DNA of 64,000 nt from Mesorhizobium amorphae CCNWGS0123 (GTDB lineage Bacteria > Pseudomonadota > Alphaproteobacteria > Rhizobiales > Rhizobiaceae), in assembly GCF_001686985.1 (NCBI RefSeq), contig NZ_CP015322.1, forward strand, positions 868,001 through 932,000, given 5' to 3'. Below are positions 43,899 to 53,371 of the stretch, piece after piece (position 1 is the stretch's first letter; each line of letters begins with the position of its first letter). The position numbers were made by a program, and so were the translations under genes. Under the pieces are notes generated by a model that saw only the letters and a program-made list of their open reading frames with translations, made no database searches and was not told the DNA's origin.

Positions 43899-44930
43899 TC
43901 AGACCGCGTCGGGACCTTCCGATGCGAGGAGCAATGCAACTTCGACGCGGTTTCGGCCTTTGTGCTTGGCCTTGTAAAGGGCGGTGTCGGCGGCGAGAAG
44001 CAGGCCTTCCGGCATCCTGATCGTCCCGCCCGATCGTGACAGTGCGGTCGCTGAACCAATGCTAACGGTGACACGTCCGCCGCCTTCCGGGTTGTCGTCA
44101 TGAGGCAAGCCGAGGTTTTCGATTGCGATCCTCAGCCGCTCCGCTATTTCGAGCGCTTCCTCGCTGTCGGTATCAGGCAAGATGACGGCGAGTTCTTCCC
44201 CGCCGTATCGCGACGCCAGATCCCCAGAACGATGAAGCGCGTCTCTCATAGCGGCAGCGACGGCACGAAGACAATCATCACTAACCTGATGACCTTATGT
44301 GTCGTTAAAGCCTTTGAAACGATCGATATCGAGCAACAGCAAGGACATCTGTCCAGCGCTGCCAACGGTGCGCCGCCATTCCCTGTCCAGGGTCTCATCG
44401 GCTCGGCGGTTGCCGAGGCCGGTCAGCCCGTCCGTCATCGCAAGCGAGCGGAGTTGTTCTTCGAGCCGTTTGCGTTCTGTAACATCTCTCATGATCAGCA
44501 CGAAGTCGCCAGGAACGCCAGTTAGCGGATCACGCACGATGCGCGCCTTGGTCTCCACCCAGACGGTTTTCCCATCCTTCCGTCGAATCTCGATCGCAAG
44601 CGGCTCGCCTTCATCTGCCCCGGCAAGCAAGAGCGCGGCTGCCGCGGCGATGTTTTGAAGATGCTCGGGCGGAACGAACACCTCCGGACCCTGCCTCACT
44701 ATCTCCTCCGGCAGCCATCCCAGAAGTCGGGTGCATGACGGTGAAACGTAGCGTGCCTTCGTGTCCGGTCCGAGTTGCATGATGACGTCACCGCTGTTCT
44801 CAGTGAGCATCCGGAAATTCGTCTCCTCCGGGAGAATGTCCGAAGGGATAGCACGGCCGGCCGGCGATTGCCCGGACCCGGTGCGACCAAAAGCCTTGCG
44901 AATAAGCTGTGACGCGGATGGCAGGCGCAT
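43899..44930 (-). pseudogene. PAS-GGDEF diguanylate cyclase with an in-frame stop
   Basis: From ATG 44930 (MRLPSASQLIRKAFG, preceded by GAGGAGATAAAT). A PAS/PAC domain (FRMLTENSGDVIMQLGPDTK ... VLIMRDVTERKRLEEQL) leads into a GGDEF domain. A TAA at 44295-44297 follows FKGFNDT where Tyr is expected; the frame then continues unchanged (GHQVSDDCLRAVAAAM, SRYGGEELAVILPDTDSEE) to 43899. A single base change has interrupted an otherwise intact cyclase with an active-type GGEEL motif. The product stops inside the catalytic domain and should be inactive. Confidence 0.85.
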
Positions 44931-45014
44931 ATTTATCTCCTCTTCGGACACTTTTGTGGGGGGCGCCGCAGCATTCTTTATCGGTTGTTCAAGCCACCCC
45001 AGGGAGGGTTTCTG

Positions 45015-45593
45015 TCAGGCGCTCCGATCGATTGGGTTCGCTTCGCCCGCCATCCAAGCCTCCTCAGCAGGCGGTCGCCCGAACCGCTTCAAAAGCCCTT
45101 TCGCGATCTGACGCGGCACCGCTTGCGAAAACAGATATCCCTGACCAAGCTGACACCCGATCTCCGCAAGTAAGACGGCCTGGGTTTCGTTCTCGATGCC
45201 TTCGGCGATGACCTGGATATTGAGCTTGCGAGCGATGCCGACCAAGCCCTCGACGATCGCCAGGCTCGGATCTCCCTGGACAAGGCGATCAATGAAGGAT
45301 TTGTCGATCTTGATGATATCGACCGGCACCGTCAGCAAATGCGTGAGCGAAGCGAAACCGGTTCCGAAATCATCGAGTGCGACACGCAGGCCATGGGCTC
45401 GCAACGCCTTGATCTCCCGAGCGACGACCGGATCGCGCTGGCCGAGATAGACCGACTCCGTGACCTCCAAAATGATGTGCTTCAACGGAACGTTCTCGCG
45501 GCCGAAGGCGGCTTGAAGACGCGCGTAAAGCGTGCCGCTATGAAAATCGGCTGAGGTAATGTTGATGCCGACATGCTGCAACGGGATAAACAT
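45015..45593 (-). pseudogene. EAL-domain phosphodiesterase, C-terminal fragment
   Basis: 192 residues matching the last two thirds of an EAL domain: ILEVTESVYLG, VALDDFGTGFASLTHLLTVP, IIKIDKSFIDRLV, VIAEGIENETQAVLLAEIGC, QGYLFSQAVP. The EAL motif itself and any sensor part are missing, because the sequence upstream of 45593 is unrelated. Whether the remnant is translated is unknown. Confidence 0.8.
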
Positions 45594-46166
45594 TCACTAG
45601 CAATTTTTTAGAGGCAGGACCGGAGTATTCTGCAGTAGAAGCGAGAAGGGATGATTTTCAGAAAGTCGTTGGGGAACAGGGCGCTTGACGGCGGCAGTTA
45701 GCTCCGTTTTTTGGTGCTGGAGAAGGTGGCCGAGCGCTGGCGCGGCGCCTCAGTCGGACCATCAGCATCGGCGATGCGCGGAGCCTAGAAGGCTCAAGGG
45801 CACAGTGCTACGAGGGCAGCTGCGGAAAGCTGCGGAATCCATCTCGGGCGGGCCGACTGGATCATGGCGAACGGCCGGGGTCCCTCTGCTCGGCAGGCAT
45901 GATCGCGGCGTCCCCTACAAGAGCGATATGACGATCGGCGCTGGGGGAAATTCGTTTCAATTCGAAGGCCCAGGTTGGCTTGACTGCCGGAGCAGGCGGA
46001 GGCTTGATCCCGATGGCGCGCGGATGGGCCGGCGCGAAAGGTTCGGTGGGCGTTCGGGGCTTTCGAACTGTGTTGTCAAAATTTGCGGTTGAAATTTACT
46101 TTCACCGAATTGTTCGGTAGGGGATCAACACGCAGCGACTACTCTAGAGCGGGGGGTGAAAGAGTG
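45594..46166. other. Intergenic region, no gene recognised
   Basis: About 570 bases. A plus-strand frame at 45685-46092 has no recognisable domain. The GGDEF-EAL gene starts at its right end. Confidence 0.35.
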
Positions 46167-48125
46167 ATGCAGCGTCTGTCTGCCGCAAGGCTCGGGGACC
46201 TTCTGGCGGGCGACCTGCGGGCTTTTGGCGGGCCCTCGACGATCGAACCACTTGCCGGCCGCATTAGAGCGGAGCAGGTCAGTATCGTGCTTCGCAACAC
46301 GCCTCTTGGCATGGTTGCGAACATCCTCAATGCGGCCACTCTTGTTATGGCGCTTTGGGGCTCGCCCGACCAAACGAACGCGGTCTTCTGGGCGAGTGTC
46401 CTCATCGTCGCCGCTGGTTTCGTGGGCTTGAGAGCGAGATCATCGTTCCTATCGGTCAAACCAAGGTCGGTGTCTCGCCGGACAACGCAAAACCTGGTGC
46501 GCAACGCCTTCCTGTTCGGTACTTGGTGGGGAGCACTTCCCATTCTGTTCTTCGGTGGGGCAACAAGTGCCGCCCAAGTCGTCATCACCTGCCTGAGCGC
46601 GGGGATGATCGCAGGCGGTGCCGCCTCCTTTTACACGATTCCCATTGCGGCCATCGCGTATACGCTGCCGATCTTCATCGGTTCGGCGGTTGCGGTTGTG
46701 CGGGTGGGAGACGCCGTCAATCTGCCCGTCATAATCCTGTTAGTGAGCTACGCCATCACGCTGTTTCGTGCAGTGCTTGCTCACGCATCCGAATTTACCC
46801 AACGCTTCATTCTGCAAGCCGAAAGCGAAAATGCCATTCGCAGGGATGTTCTAACCAGTTTGCCAAACCGGTTCAGCTTCAACGAGCGGCTCGAGACCGC
46901 GTTGGTGGACGCAAAGCAGTTCGACCAGCACTTTGCGTTACTTTTATTCGACCTTAACAATTTCGACGAGGTGAATGATCGCTTTGGGCGAGCAATGGCG
47001 GATGCCCTTTTGGTCGATGTGGCTGCGAGACTTCGCAAATCGACACGCGAATGCGATGGCATTGCCAGGTTGGAGGGCGGCGAATTTGCAATAATCGCTG
47101 CACGCGATATCAGGCCAGATCAAATCAGGTCCTTGGCCAAACAGATCATAGATGTCATGCGCGCGCCGTTCTTGATCGAAGGGCGCGAAATATATTGCAG
47201 GGCCTCTATCGGCATCGCTCTGGCGCCCACTGACGGTTTGGATGCCAACCAGCTCCTGCGGTGCGTCGATACCGCGCTATACAGGGCCAAGACGCGGGGG
47301 GCGAGCTCCATCCAGTTTTTCAGCGCAAATGACGATGAGGCTGCTGCAAGGCGCCATGCCCTTGAACGCGATCTGGCATCCGCGCTCGCCAACGACCAGC
47401 TCTGGCTCGCATTTCAACCCTTTCTCAACCTCGGGAGCGATCGCATCTGTGGTTTTGAAGCGCTTCTGCGGTGGCAGCATCCGACCCTTGGCGCGATCCC
47501 TCCAGCGGAGTTCATTCCTATCGCTGAAGAAACCGGATTGATTCACGGCATCGGACATTGGGCCGCCAAGACGGCTTGCTTGGCCGCGGCACAATGGCCG
47601 CGCGACTTGCGGGTCTCCGTCAATTTGTCGGCAGTGCAGCTTAAGGACAAGGCCTTGCTGGATGGAATTGCAATGGCCTTGGCTGAAGCCGGTTTGGAGC
47701 CCCGAAGACTGGAGGTCGAGATTACGGAGTCGGTGCTGATTTCGGATTTTGAAGGCGCCATTTCATTGTTACAATCGTTGAGTTTTCTATCCATCACAGT
47801 TGCCCTTGACGATTTTGGCACTGGCTTTTCATCACTCACGTATCTTCGTAAATTGCCTCTTTCGCGGCTCAAGATCGACCGATCTTTTGTCCTGGATATG
47901 CTCACCGATGCGGACTGCGCCGCGATTGTGAGATCACTGATTGAATTGGCGCACGAGCTTCGAATTAAGGTAACGGCCGAAGGCGTCGAAACTCCCGAAC
48001 AGCTCGACTATCTTCGCCGCGTCAGATGTGACGAAGCTCAAGGCTATTTAATCGGGAAACCTATCCGGATTGACAACATCCATGGCACTGCTGCGGAGTC
48101 GTTTGGTCAGCAGCTAAATACATGA
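46167..48125 (+). CDS. Membrane GGDEF-EAL protein (probable cyclic-di-GMP phosphodiesterase)
   Basis: 652 residues from ATG 46167, preceded by GGGGGTGAAAGAGTG. The N-terminal region has several hydrophobic segments (AATLVMALWGSPDQTNAVFW, AASFYTIPIAAIAYTLPIFI, LPVIILLVSYAITLF), then a GGDEF domain (DVLTSLPNRFSFNERL). Its catalytic motif is degenerate (RLEGGEFAII instead of RLGGDEF). The EAL domain has GFEALLRWQHP, VSVNLSAVQL, EITESVLI, DDFGTGFSSLTYL, KIDRSFV and EGVETPEQ, so hydrolysis of c-di-GMP is likely. It is the only apparently intact c-di-GMP gene here, next to two broken ones. Confidence 0.88.
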   Translation: MQRLSAARLGDLLAGDLRAFGGPSTIEPLAGRIRAEQVSIVLRNTPLGMVANILNAATLVMALWGSPDQTNAVFWASVLIVAAGFVGLRARSSFLSVKPRSVSRRTTQNLVRNAFLFGTWWGALPILFFGGATSAAQVVITCLSAGMIAGGAASFYTIPIAAIAYTLPIFIGSAVAVVRVGDAVNLPVIILLVSYAITLFRAVLAHASEFTQRFILQAESENAIRRDVLTSLPNRFSFNERLETALVDAKQFDQHFALLLFDLNNFDEVNDRFGRAMADALLVDVAARLRKSTRECDGIARLEGGEFAIIAARDIRPDQIRSLAKQIIDVMRAPFLIEGREIYCRASIGIALAPTDGLDANQLLRCVDTALYRAKTRGASSIQFFSANDDEAAARRHALERDLASALANDQLWLAFQPFLNLGSDRICGFEALLRWQHPTLGAIPPAEFIPIAEETGLIHGIGHWAAKTACLAAAQWPRDLRVSVNLSAVQLKDKALLDGIAMALAEAGLEPRRLEVEITESVLISDFEGAISLLQSLSFLSITVALDDFGTGFSSLTYLRKLPLSRLKIDRSFVLDMLTDADCAAIVRSLIELAHELRIKVTAEGVETPEQLDYLRRVRCDEAQGYLIGKPIRIDNIHGTAAESFGQQLNT

Positions 48126-48239
48126 ATGGCACGACCCGCACTTTACCGGTGATGGTCTGGTTTTATCTCGTATGCCAACGGTGACGAGGCGAGGCGGACG
48201 CCATCCGGCAACATTTTTCTTGAGGCAATGGGTCTGCTT

Positions 48240-48557
48240 TCATCTTGATGGCAGACGATGCCACTCCGCGAACTCATCGGAATTTCCGACAGTTTTCTTG
48301 GCCATGGCAGGCGTCGGTTCCCGGGCAGCATCGTCGGATCTGTCCTTCAGGAAGTCCCAAGGCACAGAACTGTTTTCGATCTCCTCGATAACAGATTCAG
48401 TGGCGAATGATGCAGCAAGGTCGACAGCTTTGCGGCGCCGTGCGATCCGAATTGCCGACGAAAGAGCTTGGGCGGTTGTCCTGTAGCGGACCGGGCTCTT
48501 GCCGGAAATTGGGCGGATGGGGAGCAGGACGTTGAGAACCTGTCTGATCGGATTCAT
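48240..48557 (-). CDS. Small hypothetical protein
   Basis: 105 residues from ATG 48557 (MNPIRQVLNVLLPIRPISGK), with AGAGAGCTTCC upstream. It is basic at the N-terminus (AIRIARRRKAVDLAASF) and acidic further on (VIEEIENSSVPWDFLKDRSD). No family is recognised. Confidence 0.4.
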   Translation of the reverse strand: MNPIRQVLNVLLPIRPISGKSPVRYRTTAQALSSAIRIARRRKAVDLAASFATESVIEEIENSSVPWDFLKDRSDDAAREPTPAMAKKTVGNSDEFAEWHRLPSR

Positions 48558-48769
48558 GGAAGCTCTCTTCTGACTGTCGGCGGCAACCATATAACCAAGC
48601 AGCAACGAATGACAACTGCACGACGTGATTCCATCCTTCGTGCGCGACCACAGGTGAGGCCACGTGACGACACTGACAAAACATCTCGGCACCGTGATCG
48701 TGACGACGGACGGCACCGGCCTGTCGGCTCCCGGGCGTATCAGGACTTTTCCGACGACGCTGATGGCGA

Positions 48770-48970
48770 CGGTGGACCCCGGCGGCATAGAGCGCAACGA
48801 GGACGGGTGTCGCGCACGCCCTGGGATGTGTTCAGTACCACTGGAGTGAAAGCTGACCATCCGATCACGATGATCTTCAAGCCTTCGTCAATGCCGACGA
48901 TGAGAATGACGATCGGCATCCAGCAGAGGGTTGGGACCTGGCTGAGGGCTAGGAACAGCGGGTCAAGGTG
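48770..48970 (-). pseudogene. ABC transporter permease fragment (nitrate/sulfonate type)
   Basis: The minus strand from 48970 reads DPLFLALSQVPTLCWMPIVI, LIVGIDEGLKIIVIGWSAF and TPVVLNTSQGVRD. This is the conserved cytoplasmic-loop region of SsuC/TauC-like permeases (P.L.W.P..I...G....KI). The remaining transmembrane parts are gone. Confidence 0.6.
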
Positions 48971-49431
48971 ACGAAGCAGAACAAGGCTCAGGCCGAGGCG
49001 CAGATCCTCGATCTGGCTGAGCAGACCGGCACCGAGCTGATTGTGCTCGCCGCTACATGCAGGTCCTCTCCGACGAGATGTGCAACAAGATGTCCGGCCG
49101 CATCATCAACATCCACCATTCTTTCCTGCCAAGTTTCAAGGGCGCCAATCCCTACAAGCAGGCCCATGAGCGCGGCGTCAAGCTGATCGGGGCAACGGCA
49201 CACTACGTCACTGCCGATCTCGACGAAGGCCCGATCATCGAGCAGGACACGGTGCGCGTCACCCATGCGCAGTCAGCCGAGGATTACGTCTCGATGGGCC
49301 GCGACGTCGAAAGCCAGGTGCTGGCGCGCGCCATACACGCGCATATCCACCACCGCACTTTCATCAACGGCAGACGAACCGTCGTCTCCCCGGCAAGCCC
49401 GGGAAGCTACGCTTCTGAGCGCATGGGCTAA
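48968..49431 (+). pseudogene. purU: Formyltetrahydrofolate deformylase PurU, C-terminal part, frameshifted
   Basis: It encodes VTKQNKAQAEAQILDLAEQT, GTELIVLA, then after loss of one C near 49052 RYMQVLSDEMCNKMSGRIIN, IHHSFLPSFKGANPYKQAHE, GATAHYVTADLDEGPIIEQD. The catalytic formyl-transferase-fold residues (IHHSFLPSF.GA, HYV...LD.GPII) are in place, but the N-terminal ACT domain and about half of the catalytic domain are missing. PurU hydrolyses 10-formyl-THF to formate. A folD start follows four bases downstream, the usual gene order. Confidence 0.82.
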
Positions 49432-49434
49432 GCG

Positions 49435-49506
49435 ATGACAAATACCATCGACGGCAAGCAGGTGGCGGCAACTGTTATTGAGGTGCTGAAGCAGGCGAGA
49501 GTATGA
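49435..49506 (+). pseudogene. folD: FolD N-terminal fragment
   Basis: MTNTIDGKQVAATVIEVLKQARV, then a stop. It matches the very start of methylene-THF dehydrogenase/cyclohydrolase (IDGK..A..V). The rest has been replaced by transposon sequence. It lies directly after purU, its usual partner in C1 metabolism. Confidence 0.6.
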
Positions 49507-49544
49507 AAACAAGGCTTGCGATGTCGGTCCAGCCTACCAATGTC

Positions 49545-50065
49545 GGTCCGGAGCATTCCCCGGTGAGGCAATACGAATCTCATTCTGATCGATCGCCGCG
49601 CCGCAACCGACGTTTTGGAAGCTGGCGCACAACACCAAGTCCCCGATCGCCGAAGCCGCCGTGCGCCAGATCGCCACGCTCTACGCCCGTCGAGGCGACG
49701 GTCCGCGGCATGACGCCATAAGCTCGGCTCACCGCCTGACAGCAGGTAATGCCCCCCGATCATCGCCGCCTTTCCGTGGTTTGAAGCAATTGTCGATGAT
49801 CTCCTCGGGCTCAAAGCTGGCCGAAGACATCGGCTATGGTCTTGCCCATTGGGAGGGCTAACTCGCTTCCTCGGCGACGGCCGGCTCGAGCTCGACAACA
49901 ACCCAGTCGAAAACGCCACATTTAACGATGCGCGCCGGATTCAGTTCGGCTGGAACGCCGTGGCTGCGCATGCCGGCTCGGCAAAACCAGGAGCGATCTT
50001 GACGCGCTGCTATAAAAACCACGGTTTGCCGACGATGTCCTGCCGCACACCGGTCGCAACCTGTT
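49545..50065 (+). pseudogene. Solo IS end followed by IS66-family TnpC C-terminal fragment
   Basis: GAGCATTCCCCGGTGAGGCA near 49552-49571 repeats the IS end at 30581-30600. From 49608 the frame gives FWKLAHNTKSPIAEAAVRQI and ATLYARR, then in other frames GSKLAEDIGYGLAHWEG, LTRFLGDGRLELDNNPVENA. These are characteristic of the C-terminal end of the IS66 transposase TnpC. Several frameshifts show it is dead. Confidence 0.68.
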
Positions 50066-50130
50066 TGCGGCCAACTGTCGTTCGGCACATCCCACCTACA
50101 CAGCTTCTCCGCGCCAGCGTTTCACAGCCG

Positions 50131-50170
50131 AAAAGCCCGCTACTCTTGAGGGCAAGAGTGGCGGGCTTTT
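50131..50170. terminator. Bidirectional rho-independent terminator
   Basis: AAAAGCCCGCTACTCT at 50131-50146 pairs with AGAGTGGCGGGCTTTT at 50155-50170 across an 8-base loop, with one mismatch. A-run and T-run flanks make it usable on both strands. Confidence 0.8.
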
Positions 50171-50447
50171 ATTGCAGAGCTACACGAACTGGATACGCGC
50201 TCCCAATCACATTAGCTGCAGATAATTAAGGCTGCATAAAAATGCAAAATTTGGGCATCTAAATCGATCCGATCGCAATATGACGCGCGCCCGAACGTTC
50301 CGGACCTAAATTGCCGCTGCGGTCAAACCATAGAGCGCGTCAGTTATCAGAAAATCTCTGCTTGACGTAACGTAAGGTCCCGTGTTTTTCGCGGTGCAGG
50401 GAGTGACTTCCAGTCTCGGTCCAGGGCGACGAAAATGAGGGGCAGCG

Positions 50448-50633
50448 ATGGTGGCTGGCGAACCTAATGACGTGCGCGTCAAACGCGCCGGTGGGGGATG
50501 GGTCGTTCATATTGTTGAGGACGGCAAACTGACAGTTCTTCGGTTCAAGACACAGTCTCCGGCCGAAAATTCCGCCGATGACCAACGAGCCAGGCTCGGC
50601 CTTGCTAGCAAGCCACCAATCGACGAACGCTGA
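50448..50633 (+). CDS. Small hypothetical protein
   Basis: 61 residues, ATG at 50448 behind GAGGGGCAGCG. The sequence (VKRAGGGWVVHIVEDGKLTV) looks like a small beta-rich protein. No family is recognised, and it could be a chance frame. Confidence 0.35.
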   Translation: MVAGEPNDVRVKRAGGGWVVHIVEDGKLTVLRFKTQSPAENSADDQRARLGLASKPPIDER

Positions 50634-50663
50634 TGTCTGCACCGGATTTGGGGGAGACGTTGG

Positions 50664-50957
50664 ATGGCTAGCTGGCGCCGGCGGAAAAAACACATCGCCG
50701 AAAGGCCATTTACAGTGCTGCTTGCGGCTGATGACACGGCGGCCGAGATCATGAAATGCCAGGTAGTCAAGGACCTGGTCCACGGCGCTCGAAAAAGCAG
50801 CTTGAATTTGCAAGCCGCCACCGCAACCGACTTCAGACAGAAGTTGAGCCGCGTGGCTGTTGGCTCAACCGTGGAGATGCGGATATTGCCCGATCTCACG
50901 AAAGCCCGCTGTTGCGAAAGGCGGGGCGGGCCTCTCTCGAAGCTGGAGTGTAATTGA
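50664..50957 (+). CDS. Small hypothetical protein
   Basis: 97 residues, ATG at 50664 behind GGGGGAGACGTTGG, 30 bases after the preceding small frame. It is basic at the start (MASWRRRKKHIAERPFTVLL) with no recognised domain. It may form a two-gene unit with the preceding frame. Confidence 0.3.
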   Translation: MASWRRRKKHIAERPFTVLLAADDTAAEIMKCQVVKDLVHGARKSSLNLQAATATDFRQKLSRVAVGSTVEMRILPDLTKARCCERRGGPLSKLECN

Positions 50958-51364
50958 TCCGTGAGACTTATGTCCTCTCTTAAGAGCTGGGCGAGTTGCA
51001 ACGGGGAGAGGCTCGCATATATCTAGTGCGCAAGTCACGCCCCCCGAGACTGTTCGAACGAATGGACGAAATGCTGATGGCAATGGGGCGCTAGATTGCG
51101 AGACTTGAAGGACTATCGGGAGAGCGAACGCTGGGGCCGCCGATGTTTTGAACGGAGCCCTAATCGCAGCCGGGATTCATACCGGATTCCGGACAAGGGC
51201 CTACGTCGATGACTATGGCTATGATGACCGGAACGTCAGCTTCAACATCTCGGAACCGCTTCTCGAGGGTCTGAACTGCGAAGGTTCGCCCGAATGGGCC
51301 TTACGCTCAAGATCGCCGTCGCCAACGTCGGGGGTAGGCACCAAGCCAATCATCGGCGTTTGCA

Positions 51365-51388
51365 AAGTTGTCGAAGTTGACAAAGTTG
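51365..51388 (+). promoter_or_regulatory. Candidate operator of RES module 2
   Basis: Three direct AAGTTG repeats start at 51365, 51374 and 51383, exactly nine bases apart, and a TTGTC...GACAA inverted repeat (51368-51383) overlaps them. The group lies 35 bp upstream of the antitoxin start, a natural position for autorepression. Confidence 0.5.
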
Positions 51389-51422
51389 CTCTCCTGCACC
51401 ATCTTCGATGTAGGAGATCGAT

Positions 51423-52109
51423 ATGGCACACAACACGCAACCCAAACCCCCGTTGGCGAAGAGGTCACGTAGGAAGACGCCTGGAAGGACCGTCGCAATG
51501 ATGACCGTAGAAGGCGATCCTGTAGCATTCTTGCAGGGTTTTGAACTTCCCGCCGGAACGGAGATCGCAATCGTGTCGAAAAATAGTGAGTTGGTTCGAA
51601 AAATCCAACGCGCTAGCTCAACGCGATTTGGCACTGTTCGCGAGGTCGTCGCTCGTCATGTCCGCAAAGTCAGAACTCCAGTTGTCAACAGCGATGCATT
51701 CAAGCCGGATGCGCGATCTCAGGCCCTTCTGGACGGGGTTCGCATCGCTCAGGAAGATTTGCATCAGGCGGGTGGCGCCTATGATCTGGAGCAGGTCAGG
51801 ACGTTAATGCAAGGCGTATCACGCCAGGCGATAGACAAACGGGTGCAGGAAGGCAGTCTGCTTGCCGTCCCCGGTCCCAGCAATCGAAGAAGTTACCCCA
51901 CGCTCCAGTTCACCCGGGATGGCGCTGTTGTCGCGGGCCTGAAGACAGTGCGTGACGCTTTGCCGACGAGCAATCCCTGGACGGTGCTGAACTTCCTCGC
52001 CCAACCAGATGACAGGCTGAGCGGACGTAGACCCATCGACGTCCTTAAGGCAGGCGACATAGACATGGTCGTCAACGCCGCGCGGAGAATGGGCACACAG
52101 GGAGCGTGA
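51423..52109 (+). CDS. RES-type module 2, antitoxin (helix-turn-helix, Xre/MbcA-like C-terminus)
   Basis: 228 residues, ATG at 51423 behind TAGGAGATCGAT. A basic N-terminus (KPPLAKRSRRKTPGRTVAMM) is followed by the helix-turn-helix-like segment LEQVRTLMQGVSRQAIDKRV and the C-terminal region NPWTVLNFLAQPDDRLSGRR with PIDVLKAGD. The last two segments parallel the module 1 antitoxin (GISRQAVDKRR; GPWMALDFLLGPDSVLAGR). Its stop overlaps the toxin start in GTGA. Confidence 0.82.
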   Translation: MAHNTQPKPPLAKRSRRKTPGRTVAMMTVEGDPVAFLQGFELPAGTEIAIVSKNSELVRKIQRASSTRFGTVREVVARHVRKVRTPVVNSDAFKPDARSQALLDGVRIAQEDLHQAGGAYDLEQVRTLMQGVSRQAIDKRVQEGSLLAVPGPSNRRSYPTLQFTRDGAVVAGLKTVRDALPTSNPWTVLNFLAQPDDRLSGRRPIDVLKAGDIDMVVNAARRMGTQGA

Positions 52110-52696
52110 GCGGGCCGCTACCGCCCCCAGATTTGGTTAGGCGAACTCCTGAGTTGGTGGTGTTGCCGGCGGGGACGAATGTCTATCGCTTCTACACCGC
52201 CAGATACGAGCCGATATATTTCGACAGGTCTCGCGATGGTAGATTAAACGCGCCGGATGCGACATACGGAGTTTTGTATGTCGCCAAGAGATCGGAAGGA
52301 GCATTTGCCGAAACCTTCCTAAGAAGCCCGGGACGTTCGCTAATTGATACCGACCTCCTTGCAAGGAAGGCCTACGTTCGGCTGCAACTGAGGTCGGATC
52401 TGTCATTGATCAAGCTTGCTGGTCCGGGACTCGCCGTGCTCGGCGCTACCGCAGAGATCGTCCATTCGGGTTTGCCATACGACACATCTCAGATTTGGTC
52501 GCAGGCGCTATCACGACACCCGGTCAATGGCGACGGTATTGCCTACAATGCGCGGCATGACGACGAAGAGCTTTGCTACGCGTTATTCGATCGATGCGCC
52601 GATGCACTGGTCGAGGCAGAAAGGGTCTCAGAGCTAGACCAGGATTGGTTTTGGCGTTTGGCCAGCCGATACAACGTCGGACTCGCTCCGCACTAG
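52106..52696 (+). CDS. RES-type module 2, toxin (RES domain)
   Basis: 196 residues starting with GTG that overlaps the antitoxin stop. RES features are NVYRFYTARYEPIYFDRSRD, GRLNAPDATYGVLYVAKRSE, GAFAETFLRSPG and AYNARHDDEELCYALFDRCA. The serine position of the signature reads Asp in this copy (RHDDEELC versus RHDSSEIC in module 1), which may affect catalysis. It is otherwise a typical NAD+-consuming RES toxin. Confidence 0.82.
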   Translation: MSGPLPPPDLVRRTPELVVLPAGTNVYRFYTARYEPIYFDRSRDGRLNAPDATYGVLYVAKRSEGAFAETFLRSPGRSLIDTDLLARKAYVRLQLRSDLSLIKLAGPGLAVLGATAEIVHSGLPYDTSQIWSQALSRHPVNGDGIAYNARHDDEELCYALFDRCADALVEAERVSELDQDWFWRLASRYNVGLAPH

Positions 52697-52944
52697 TGGA
52701 ACCAACGCCGAGCGTGCCGCTTAGCCCAAACACATCCCCATCACACATTCCCATGCCTTAAATGGTTACATGCCGTTGATGACCATGTCTCGGATGTTTT
52801 TGCACTCTTGAATGGTTCTCTCAGGGTCTGTTCTGACACGAAGTTCAAGCCGCCTGCCGTCACGCTCGGAAATGACGGGGGCCGTTTGGTCCTTCCTTCC
52901 ATGTGATCTTGGGGTCCACGATAAACCGGCAAGGAAACACCTAT

Positions 52945-53156
52945 ATGGCGACTTGAACGGTAAAGTGGTTCAACGCGACCAAGGGTTTTAGCTTCATCCA
53001 GCCCGACGGTGGTGGACAGGAGTTTTTGTCCATATTTCTGCTGTCGAGCGCGCGGGCTTGTTGACACTCGTTGACGGCCAGAAGGTCCACTATGAGATAG
53101 AAAAGGATCGGCGGACCGGCAAATCGTCGGCCGGCAACCTGAGCAAGGCTGGCTAA
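52945..53156 (+). pseudogene. Cold-shock protein (CspA family), inactivated
   Basis: ATG GCG ACT is followed by TGA where Gly is expected (M-A-T-G-T-V-K-W-F-N). The frame continues TVKWFNATKGFSFIQPDGGG, then one base is missing near 53023 in the DVFVHIS region. The tail matches SAVERAGLLTLVDGQKVHYE and ends in GNLSKAG before TAA at 53156. A stop and a frameshift inactivate an otherwise near-complete 70-residue Csp gene. Confidence 0.82.
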
Positions 53157-53344
53157 ACCAGCCATGTGATTTCGGCAAGCGCATCAAGCACACAAACTTC
53201 AGTGCACCAAGATGATCAAGTCTGGTGGCCTATCGGCATGTCGTTGAAGTGTCACATTTGCTGACCTATATGCGCGCTGCGTCGGATGTTTCCTCCCATT
53301 CGTCCGACGCGTTCCCCTCTGGAGGTTTTAACCTTCATACTTGG

Positions 53345-53368
53345 CCGGACCTTTGGTCCGGTCTTTTT
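53345..53368 (+). terminator. Rho-independent terminator
   Basis: CCGGACC-TTT-GGTCCGG followed by TCTTTTT (53345-53368). It terminates plus-strand transcription from the cold-shock pseudogene side. Confidence 0.75.
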
Positions 53369-53371
53369 CTT

